A stretch of DNA of 6,731 nucleotides from Hadesarchaea archaeon DG-33 (GTDB lineage: Archaea > Hadarchaeota > Hadarchaeia > Hadarchaeales > Hadarchaeaceae), in NCBI GenBank assembly GCA_001515185.1, contig LQHI01000008.1:1-6731 (forward strand). The letters run 5' to 3'. A program made the position numbers and the translations under genes. The notes below the pieces were generated by a model. It was not told the DNA's origin, made no database searches, and worked only from the letters and a program-made list of their open reading frames with translations. This document shows, one piece after another, positions 1 through 5,031 of the stretch (its first letter is position 1; the number at the start of each line of letters is the position of its first letter).

Positions 1-1132
1 CCCCCACCCAGAAAGTACCTTTGCCCAGTGAGGAAACGAAAACTCTAATAGCAACGCTCAATGTGAAGTCGCCGGAAGGCTCGAAAATACCGATTGCACC
101 GCAGTAGGGCCCCCGCAAATGTGGCTCGAGTTCGTCGATGATTTCAATAGCTCGACGCTTGGGGGCTCCAGTTATTGAGCCTGGTGGGAAAGTATTTTGG
201 ATTATGCTGTTGATTGTAATCCCCTCACGCAAGGTGCCCTCCACTTCCGATACCATCTGGTGGAGTGTCGAATAGGGCTCTATCTCGAAGAGCTTGTTTA
301 TCCTCACGCTGCCGTACTCGCAAACTCGCCCTAGGTCGTTACGCATAAGGTCGGCAATCATGAGGTTTTCAGCTCGCTCTTTTTTGCTTTCCAAAAGCTC
401 TTCTCGTAGGGCTTTGTCTTCCGCGGCAGTTGCCCCTCGCTTTCGGGTGCCTTTGATTGGCCTTGTCACCAATCGCCTGCCAGTTCTCCTCAGAAAGAGC
501 TCCATCGAGCCGCTCAAAAGCTGGAACTCCCCAAAGTCCACGCAGCATGCGAACGGGACTGGCTGTACCTCGTAAAGCTTGGTGAGGAACACTTTCGGTG
601 GAATATCAAAAGGCACCTCAAAGCGTTGCGAGAGGTTCAATTGGTAGATATCACCTTTACCGATGTACTCGCGCGCCTGCTCAACCATACGGATGAAATT
701 TGATTTAGTCATGTTCGGGCGCGGGTTGGAAGCCTTCCTCGAGCTGGTTCTCCTCTCAATCTCACCCCGCCAGTCATCGATCTTTCCTCGTGCAGCGTCA
801 CCTTCGAAAAATAAGAAGCAGGCGTCTGGAAAGGTGGCGCCATCTTTGCGCGGGTTGGGTGCGAAACCCCGCTCGAGGTACCTAAAAAACTCATAACCCA
901 AGTAACCAACGGCGAAGTAGTCTTGGGCTAGAAAATTTTCCAAGATGGCGATTGGGTCATCCTTTAACTTCAGCTTGCGTTTGGGTGATCCTAAAGTCGT
1001 GCCCCCGTTTTGAGTGGAGAGCGTAAAAGCAGGGTTTGTGAAATGAATAAGGATTTCCTTGCCGGGAGCCCAGCCGTCTTTTGAGCTGAGGAGGAGCGCC
1101 TGCCGCTGGCGAAGCGAAAGTTGCGAAGTTAT
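1..1132 (-). CDS. pabB: Aminodeoxychorismate synthase component I (PabB), C-terminus cut by window edge
   Basis: This enzyme aminates chorismate to 4-amino-4-deoxychorismate, using ammonia from a PabA glutaminase; the product leads to p-aminobenzoate and folate-type cofactors. I read about 377 codons on the minus strand, collinear with my memory of E. coli PabB from about its residue 25. Visible motifs are GDIYQLNLSQRF, TRPIKGT with its lysine codon at 454-452, ERAENLMIADLMRNDLGRV with the metal-ligand Glu at 370-368, and FPPGSITGAPK at 190-158. The PIKG lysine is diagnostic: anthranilate synthase TrpE has alanine there. One oddity is SGSMELF where the family usually has SPERF. The last 50 or so residues lie beyond position 1. 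The start is unresolved. The frame is open back to a TAA at 1147-1145 but has no ATG, GTG or TTG before TTG at 943. I place the start at ATA 1132, eight bases after GAGG, because homology extends almost that far. It is the last gene of a probable three-gene operon. The function is firm; the start is not. Confidence 0.
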   Translation of the reverse strand, partial: MTSQLSLRQRQALLLSSKDGWAPGKEILIHFTNPAFTLSTQNGGTTLGSPKRKLKLKDDPIAILENFLAQDYFAVGYLGYEFFRYLERGFAPNPRKDGATFPDACFLFFEGDAARGKIDDWRGEIERRTSSRKASNPRPNMTKSNFIRMVEQAREYIGKGDIYQLNLSQRFEVPFDIPPKVFLTKLYEVQPVPFACCVDFGEFQLLSGSMELFLRRTGRRLVTRPIKGTRKRGATAAEDKALREELLESKKERAENLMIADLMRNDLGRVCEYGSVRINKLFEIEPYSTLHQMVSEVEGTLREGITINSIIQNTFPPGSITGAPKRRAIEIIDELEPHLRGPYCGAIGIFEPSGDFTLSVAIRVFVSSLGKGTFWVG

Positions 1133-1137
1133 GTCAT

Positions 1138-1144
1138 CCCCCTC
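1138..1144 (-). promoter_or_regulatory. GAGGGGG purine run upstream of pabB: ribosome binding site or indel site
   Basis: On the minus strand GAGGGGG lies just before the first codons of the pabB reading frame. GAGG followed by eight bases reaches an in-frame ATA at 1132-1130, a normal Shine-Dalgarno distance, which is why I favour that start. The same G5 run could instead mark a one-base insertion. A reading frame opening with ATG at 1151 stops at 1134, but with only four Gs it would pass directly into pabB. The sequence alone cannot separate the two readings. Confidence 0.4.
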
Positions 1145-1181
1145 TTATCATGGCAGCTTTTGGAACTAAATCATTCGTGCT

Positions 1182-1391
1182 TTACCTCATTAAAAAGTAG
1201 GCGATGAATGCGACAATCGAGAGCACGAGCAGTAATGGCGAGGTGACGAAGTAGAACCCGTTACTGTGATATATGTAGATCAGCCAAGACGGCACCTGCG
1301 AGAGGTCTATATACTTGCCCAAGATGGGAAGCAGCACGAGGGCAACTCCTATGAGAATCAAAGCAACGCCGAGCCAAGTCAGCGGGTGCAT
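1182..1391 (-). CDS. Small two-helix membrane protein, DUF2905-like
   Basis: This is a 69-residue integral membrane protein of unknown function. It has two hydrophobic helices at about residues 5-24 and 48-67, joined by a short loop containing the segment LSQVPSWLIYIYHSNGFYF. The length, the GxxLIxxGxxL opening and the central 'xxLPxDixixxxnxxfyf' pattern resemble DUF2905, as I remember that family, although the usual LPGD reads VPSW here, so the match is weak to moderate. ATG 1391 lies 9 bp after the stop of the B3/4 gene, and the sequence AGGTTGG just upstream may act as a ribosome binding site overlapping that stop codon. This spacing makes co-transcription with its neighbours very likely. 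pabB follows after about 50 bp. Nothing in the sequence links it functionally to either neighbour. Confidence 0.75.
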   Translation of the reverse strand: MHPLTWLGVALILIGVALVLLPILGKYIDLSQVPSWLIYIYHSNGFYFVTSPLLLVLSIVAFIAYFLMR

Positions 1392-1400
1392 TGTGCCAAC

Positions 1401-2063
1401 CTAAAGCAGTTCACTTCGTTCCACATGGCCGCCACAGTACTTCCGAGCGTAGGTTGCGACCGCTTTGAGAGCCGCCTCAACTCTTTCACGTGTTATGCCG
1501 GGGGCGTTCCAGAGCACGATCAAAGCATTCGATGTTTTCTGCGTTATCATCGCCGCTTTAGAATCGCCGAGAGTGTATGCCGCCAGCAGCTTCTCATCAT
1601 CGCGCAGGATGATCTCGTCTGGCTTCGGGCTAAGTTTCCGCCCATTTATGAGCTCGAAGGGCTCGGTCTCCGTCGCCAGCTTCGTCACAACTTGCCCCTT
1701 TGTCTTGTCGGCATCGTAGCTCCCCACCATCACCCAATGCTCGACGGTCGCAAGCAAACAAGCGTCAACCAAATTGTTGATAGCAGGAAACCGATCGTCT
1801 AGCGCCCGACGGAGCAAATATTCCGGCGCGGGACGATAGCTCGAGGGGTCTGCGCCCATCGTCTTGAAAAATGCGCGGTATGCCTTCACCTCGGCCAAGT
1901 CTAGCACGTTCAGGGCCCCATAGCTCGCCTTGAGGTCGCTGAATACCTCGCGCTTTCGCTCGATCAACCCCTCGATGTTCGGCTCGATGGTCAAGCCGCT
2001 CACCAATGCATAAGCCGCGATGAAGTCTGGATATTTTTCCTTTACCTTTGGGTCAAGCTTCAT
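1401..2063 (-). CDS. Free-standing B3/4-domain protein (PheRS beta-like tRNA-editing fold)
   Basis: The protein has 220 residues, the usual size for stand-alone B3/4 proteins. In phenylalanyl-tRNA synthetase the B3/B4 region hydrolyses mischarged Tyr-tRNA(Phe). Free-standing versions are widespread in archaea and bacteria and may act on mischarged tRNA in trans, but their substrate is not evident here. Recognisable segments are YRAFFKTMGADPSSYRPAPE (about 62-81), the FPAINNLVDACLL core (92-104), the VGSYDADKTKG stretch (113-123) and the C-terminal SNALIVLWN (178-186), which matches the 'NALIVIEG' type strand of the family. The start ATG 2063 is supported by GGAGGT seven bases upstream. It is the first gene of the leftward operon and is divergent from mpg. 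Family assignment is strong; the specific tRNA substrate is unknown. Confidence 0.87.
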   Translation of the reverse strand: MKLDPKVKEKYPDFIAAYALVSGLTIEPNIEGLIERKREVFSDLKASYGALNVLDLAEVKAYRAFFKTMGADPSSYRPAPEYLLRRALDDRFPAINNLVDACLLATVEHWVMVGSYDADKTKGQVVTKLATETEPFELINGRKLSPKPDEIILRDDEKLLAAYTLGDSKAAMITQKTSNALIVLWNAPGITRERVEAALKAVATYARKYCGGHVERSELL

Positions 2064-2069
2064 CTTCTA

Positions 2070-2075
2070 ACCTCC
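2070..2075 (-). promoter_or_regulatory. Shine-Dalgarno sequence of the B3/4 gene
   Basis: GGAGGT on the minus strand lies six bases before ATG 2063, which fits the anti-Shine-Dalgarno end of archaeal 16S rRNA. It fixes the start of the B3/4 gene and shows that its transcript has a leader. Confidence 0.7.
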
Positions 2076-2095
2076 ATCTCTTAGTTGTGTCGAAC

Positions 2096-2110
2096 ATATT
2101 ATTAACAATT
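2096..2110. promoter_or_regulatory. Candidate shared TATA region between the B3/4 gene and mpg
   Basis: ATATTATTAACAATT is the only strongly AT-rich stretch in the 71 bp between the two divergent starts. Its centre is about 32 bp from the mpg ATG and about 40 bp from the B3/4 ATG. Both distances allow an archaeal TATA box about 26 bp before a transcription start, with short leaders carrying the observed ribosome binding sites. Direction and exact box are inferred; two overlapping boxes are possible. Confidence 0.4.
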
Positions 2111-2124
2111 CTGGCGAACTCCTT

Positions 2125-2130
2125 GGTGGT
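2125..2130 (+). promoter_or_regulatory. Ribosome binding site that fixes the mpg start
   Basis: GGTGGT is followed by TAAC and the ATG at 2135. It supports this start over the in-frame ATG at 2048, which would add 29 residues unrelated to the family and overlap the start of the divergent B3/4 gene. Confidence 0.5.
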
Positions 2131-2134
2131 TAAC

Positions 2135-2710
2135 ATGCGCCCCCTTTCGAGAGATTTCTACGAGCGTGACACTGCCACGGTTGCCAGAGAACTGCTGGGG
2201 AAAGTGTTCATTCACCGCACGAGCGAGGGGCTCACGAGCGGTAAGATAGTCGAGGTCGAGGCGTATTTCGGCAAGGGAGACCCAGCTTCTCGAGCCTCTC
2301 GCAAGCGCACGCGGCTCAACGAGATAATGTGGTGGCGTGGCGGCTTGGCGTTTGTGTATATGGTCCACGCAAACTGGTTGTTTAATGTCACGACCGAACG
2401 AGAGGAGGTTCCGGGAGCAGTGCTCGTCCGCGCGCTTGAGCCGCTCGAGGGCATCAAGGTCATGCACGAGCGGAGGGGAGTTTCGAGTGAGCGTGAGTTA
2501 ACATCTGGCCCAGGGAAGCTAACGCGTGCGATGGGGATAACAAAAAAGCACCACGAGCTTGATTTAACAAACTCCAAGAGCGAATTGGCAATAATCGAAG
2601 GCAGACCCGAACAATTTAAGATAGGGAGTTCGCATCGCATCGGGGTGAGTGCTGATTTAAAGCGGAAGCTGAGGTTTTTCGTTCGTGGTAACCCGTTCGT
2701 TTCGAGGTGA
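2135..2710 (+). CDS. mpg: 3-methyladenine DNA glycosylase (AAG/MPG family)
   Basis: This base excision repair enzyme flips out alkylated or deaminated purines and cleaves the N-glycosidic bond. The protein has 191 residues, typical of prokaryotic members. It opens with LSRDFYERDTATVARELLGK and then has VEVEAY, where Glu42 aligns with catalytic Glu125 of human AAG and Tyr44 with Tyr127. Further matches are FVYMVHANWLFNVTT (73-87), VLVRALEPLEG (96-106), SGPGKLTRAMGI (124-135) and the terminal strand RFFVRGNPFVS (180-190). Arg53 occupies the place of human His136, which helps hold the catalytic water; this may be a trait of an archaeal subgroup. The usual 'MFxxPGxxYVY' reads MWWRGGLAFVY. The gene is divergent from the B3/4 operon and followed 96 bp later by acyP. 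Family membership is firm; substrate range cannot be read from the sequence. Confidence 0.93.
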   Translation: MRPLSRDFYERDTATVARELLGKVFIHRTSEGLTSGKIVEVEAYFGKGDPASRASRKRTRLNEIMWWRGGLAFVYMVHANWLFNVTTEREEVPGAVLVRALEPLEGIKVMHERRGVSSERELTSGPGKLTRAMGITKKHHELDLTNSKSELAIIEGRPEQFKIGSSHRIGVSADLKRKLRFFVRGNPFVSR

Positions 2711-2767
2711 GGGGAGATTTCACGAGTTATGAATTGAAGCAGATGGATTTTACCTCTTGAGCAACAA

Positions 2768-2775
2768 TTTTTTTT
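2768..2775 (+). terminator. T8 tract, possible mpg terminator
   Basis: An uninterrupted run of eight Ts lies 58 bp after the mpg stop, flanked by a weak AACAA/TTGTT inverted pair. Archaeal RNA polymerase can stop at such T tracts without a hairpin. The same AT-rich stretch, or ATAATTAAAAT just after it, could also contribute to an acyP promoter, so whether this separates two transcription units is uncertain. Confidence 0.4.
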
Positions 2776-2806
2776 GTTAAGCCACAATAATTAAAATGGG
2801 GTTTTA

Positions 2807-3085
2807 ATGAAAGCGCGGGCCCACATGCTGGTATCTGGAATGGTTCAGGGCGTTTCCTTCAGATATTACACTCAGGATCTGGCGCAGCGACTCGGTGTTC
2901 ACGGTTGGGTTCGGAACACGCGCGATGGCCAAGTCGAAGCGATGTTCGAGGGCGAAAAGGAGGTGGTGGAACGGATGCTGGAGTTCTGCCGTCGCGGTCC
3001 CTCTGGAGCTAGTGTCACCAACTTTAAGGTCAAATGGGAAAATTATCGAGGCGAGTTCTCAGGCTTCGAGGTGCGATACTGGTGA
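2807..3085 (+). CDS. acyP: Acylphosphatase
   Basis: This small cytosolic hydrolase splits carboxyl-phosphate bonds of acyl phosphates such as acetyl phosphate or 1,3-bisphosphoglycerate. The 92-residue length is that of the common-type enzyme. Near the N-terminus VSGMVQGVSFRYYTQ (9-23) forms the phosphate-binding loop with catalytic Arg19. GWVRNTRDG (33-41) carries catalytic Asn37, and GQVEAMFEG (41-49) is the conserved strand after it. The C-terminus FSGFEVRYW fits the family's final 'F.i.y' strand. ATG 2807 is preceded five bases upstream by GGGG, a modest ribosome binding site. The gene lies 4 bp before the next, unrecognised gene, and that spacing suggests coupled translation. The physiological substrate in archaea is generally not known. 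Confidence 0.95.
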   Translation: MKARAHMLVSGMVQGVSFRYYTQDLAQRLGVHGWVRNTRDGQVEAMFEGEKEVVERMLEFCRRGPSGASVTNFKVKWENYRGEFSGFEVRYW

Positions 3086-3086
3086 T
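3081..3086 (+). promoter_or_regulatory. GGTGAT ribosome binding site overlapping the acyP stop codon
   Basis: GGTGAT spans the final bases of acyP and its TGA stop, three bases before the ATG at 3090. It chooses that start over the long upstream extension of the same frame inside acyP and suggests that the two genes are translated together. Confidence 0.5.
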
Positions 3087-3089
3087 AAC

Positions 3090-3551
3090 ATGAGTGTTCG
3101 TTCGCTAGCAAATATCATGGAGGAAATGCGCAAGCGATACAGGCAGTACCCCAAGCTTCAAAATAAATGGCGGGTTTTAGCGGGGGGAGATGATTACGGC
3201 TACAGAGACCTCTTCTTCTACGGCCCAGATGTGGGTATCTGGCAGATCAAGGGCGAGTTAAAAAGTCCTTACGAGATGGTCGGTGCTGGGGCACGGGTGG
3301 CCGCTCGAAAGGTGGACGATGAAATTCGCGCGCTCATGGAGGAGGGGTCGCCCATGCCTTTCGGGCTGATTTCCCCTCACCCCAAGTTCAGGGACCGGGC
3401 GATCGTCGCGGCGGGTATAGGCCGCTATCAGGAGTCGACCGAGCACCTAAGAGGTCTCCTCCCGGGGAGGCAGCGGAAGATGGATCTTGAACTCAAACGG
3501 AAACTCGACGAATTGCGCCGAAAGTTGGAGTTAGACGTGGCGTACCGCTAG
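3090..3551 (+). CDS. Conserved-looking protein of unknown function, coupled to acyP
   Basis: I do not recognise this 153-residue protein. It appears cytosolic, with no signal peptide or membrane segment. It has a helical, basic N-terminus (1-22), then an aromatic-rich segment with GDDYGYRDLFFYGPD (33-47) and VGIWQIKGELKSPYE (48-62). A likely helix follows at 66-85, then the loop GSPMPFGLISPHPKF (86-100). The C-terminus RQRKMDLELKRKLDELRRK (127-145) is strongly charged with heptad-like leucines, suggesting a short coiled coil or nucleic-acid-contacting helix. The reading frame is open further upstream inside acyP, but ATG 3090 has a ribosome binding site and gives a 4 bp gap to acyP, so that extension is rejected. 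Codon use resembles the neighbours, which supports real coding. It sits between acyP and the helicase genes, all on the same strand. Confidence 0.8.
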   Translation: MSVRSLANIMEEMRKRYRQYPKLQNKWRVLAGGDDYGYRDLFFYGPDVGIWQIKGELKSPYEMVGAGARVAARKVDDEIRALMEEGSPMPFGLISPHPKFRDRAIVAAGIGRYQESTEHLRGLLPGRQRKMDLELKRKLDELRRKLELDVAYR

Positions 3552-3576
3552 CTGTCGACCTCCAATTTCACACCCT

Positions 3577-3615
3577 TGTAAAATCCTCGTTTGACAACCA
3601 ATGCTGATAAGTAAA
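3577..3615 (+). promoter_or_regulatory. Possible promoter region of the lhr pair
   Basis: The 79 bp between the unknown gene and the helicase contain two AT-rich candidates, TTGTAAAAT (about 3577-3585) and ATAAGTAAA (3607-3615). There is no Shine-Dalgarno sequence before ATG 3631, so the transcript may be leaderless. The second box is then about 20 bp upstream, slightly short for an archaeal TATA box. This is a weak call. Confidence 0.25.
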
Positions 3616-3630
3616 GCCGACTAGATTTTC

Positions 3631-5031
3631 ATGGGGTTTAAAACGTCAGACAAAACCAACGTGTTTGATGCGCTGGCTAGACCGATCCGAAAGTTGCTGG
3701 CCGAGCGGGGTTTCACCGAGCCTACCCTCCCCCAAAGCAGATCAATTCCCAAAATCCTCGACGGCAAAAATGTTCTGCTGATCGCTCCAGCGGGCACGGG
3801 AAAGACGGAAGCGGCTTTCCTGCCGGTGCTCCACCAACTCCTGCTATCACAGACGCGAGAACGTGGGATAAAGGTCATCTACCTCACTCCCCTCCGGGCC
3901 CTCAACCGCGACATGCTCGAGCGGCTAGAGTGGTGGTGTCGCGCTCTCGACCTACGGATATCAGTCCGCCACGGGGACACGGCAGCGCGCGAGCGGCGAG
4001 CACAGGCCCTAATCCCACCCGATGTTTTGATCACCACCCCCGAGACCCTCCAGATATTCCTAATGGGCCGGAGGCTGAGCCAGCACCTGCGAAGCGTGCG
4101 GTGGGTGATCGTCGACGAGGTCCACGAGCTGGCGGACAACAAGCGCGGGGCCCAGCTTGCCCTCACACTCGAGCGGCTGCGCAAGCTCAAAGGGGGAGAT
4201 TTCCAGCTCATCGGGCTCTCCGCTACAATTGGCTCCCCGCAGGAGGTCGCCCGATTTCTGGTGGGTGTGGATAGATCATGCGAGGTTGTGGATGTTAGCG
4301 TCGTTCGTGAGTTGAAACTAGATATCTCCTACCCCACAGCGACCAAGCGCGACGAACGGCTGGCATCAGAACTCTACACTTACTCCCCAGTTGCTGCCCG
4401 CTTACGCACAATGCGAAAGCTAATCGAGGAGCACGGCTCTACGCTCGTCTTCACCAACACACGCGCAACCGCTGAAATTTTGGCGAGCCGCTTCCGCCTC
4501 TGGGACATTCGTTTTCCTCTCAGCGTCCACCACGGGTCACTGTCGGGTTTCTCGAGGCTCCGGTCCGAGCGAGGGCTGAAACAGGGCGAGCTCAAGGGAA
4601 TCGTCTGCACTTCGAGCATGGAGTTAGGGTTGGACATCGGGCGAATCGATCTAGTTATCCAGTACAATTCTCCTCGCCAGGTCACCCGCCTGCTCCAGCG
4701 CGTCGGGCGGAGCGGCCACAGGATAGGCGGGGTGGCTAAAGGGGTAATTATGGTCCAAGACCCGGAAGACGCGCTCGAATCCATCGTGATAGCCGCTCGT
4801 TCTCATCGGCAAGAGCTTGAGCCAGTTGTCGTTCCCGAGAAGCCCCTTGATGTGCTTCTCCATGCGCTGGTTTCGATCATGGTGGTGCAGCGGAGGGTAA
4901 GCGTCGATGCTGTTTACGAAATTTTCCGGCGTGCCTACCCCTTCAGGAACCTCAAGCGGGAGGACTTGCTCGAGGTGCTCCTGTTCGCGCAGAGTTTAGA
5001 AAAGCGGTTAGCGCTGGTCTCCGAGGGATGA
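3631..5031 (+). CDS. lhr: Lhr-type superfamily 2 helicase, N-terminal half (RecA domains and partial winged helix)
   Basis: The protein has 466 residues and contains the ATPase motor of an Lhr helicase, an ATP-dependent 3'-to-5' translocase on nucleic acid linked to repair and, in some archaea, RNA-DNA hybrid handling. RecA1 carries a Q-motif-like Pro-Gln (34-35), Walker A APAGTGKT (52-59), TPLRAL (86-91), TTPE (135-138), DEVH box (162-165) and SAT (197-199). RecA2 carries VFTNTRATAE (273-282), TSSMELGLDIG (327-337) and QRVGRSGHR (356-364). After it comes part of the winged helix, ending at LALVSEG. ATG 3631 is forced by an in-frame TAG nine bases upstream. Full-length archaeal Lhr proteins continue into a domain found here in the next gene, which overlaps by ATGA. 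The motor motifs are intact, so this chain should bind and hydrolyse ATP. Which archaeal Lhr subgroup it belongs to cannot be decided by eye. Confidence 0.93.
   Translation: MGFKTSDKTNVFDALARPIRKLLAERGFTEPTLPQSRSIPKILDGKNVLLIAPAGTGKTEAAFLPVLHQLLLSQTRERGIKVIYLTPLRALNRDMLERLEWWCRALDLRISVRHGDTAARERRAQALIPPDVLITTPETLQIFLMGRRLSQHLRSVRWVIVDEVHELADNKRGAQLALTLERLRKLKGGDFQLIGLSATIGSPQEVARFLVGVDRSCEVVDVSVVRELKLDISYPTATKRDERLASELYTYSPVAARLRTMRKLIEEHGSTLVFTNTRATAEILASRFRLWDIRFPLSVHHGSLSGFSRLRSERGLKQGELKGIVCTSSMELGLDIGRIDLVIQYNSPRQVTRLLQRVGRSGHRIGGVAKGVIMVQDPEDALESIVIAARSHRQELEPVVVPEKPLDVLLHALVSIMVVQRRVSVDAVYEIFRRAYPFRNLKREDLLEVLLFAQSLEKRLALVSEG
5028..5031 (+). other. ATGA overlap joining the two halves of Lhr
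   Basis: The stop TGA of the N-terminal half and the start ATG of the C-terminal half share the bases ATGA. GAGGG directly abuts the ATG and is too close to act as a Shine-Dalgarno sequence, so the second half probably depends on termination-reinitiation by ribosomes finishing the first. I see no slippery heptamer nearby. Confidence 0.75.

Noticed and set aside
1..1132. Anthranilate synthase TrpE
   Set aside because: The PIKG lysine is the PabB signature; TrpE has alanine at that position, and overall similarity is to PabB.
1266..1802. A 178-residue plus-strand open frame
   Set aside because: It is antisense to the DUF2905-like and B3/4 genes, has no family features, and reads as a shadow of their codon pattern.
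2048..2134. A 29-residue N-terminal extension of mpg from ATG 2048
   Set aside because: It overlaps the start and ribosome binding site of the divergent B3/4 gene, has no match to the family, and ATG 2135 has its own ribosome binding site.
2212..2787. A 191-residue minus-strand open frame
   Set aside because: It lies antisense to mpg, whose family match is clear; the composition is Ser/Arg-rich as expected of a shadow frame.
2895..3089. An upstream extension of the 153-residue unknown gene inside acyP
   Set aside because: acyP is certain in the other frame, and ATG 3090 has good spacing and a ribosome binding site.
3930..4274. A 114-residue plus-strand frame, and other frames antisense to the helicase
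   Set aside because: They overlap the motor motifs of Lhr and consist of Pro/Arg/Ala-rich sequence typical of GC-rich shadow frames.
5000..5031. Programmed ribosomal frameshift joining the two Lhr halves
   Set aside because: No slippery heptamer or evident downstream stem was found, and an ATGA overlap explains the arrangement better.
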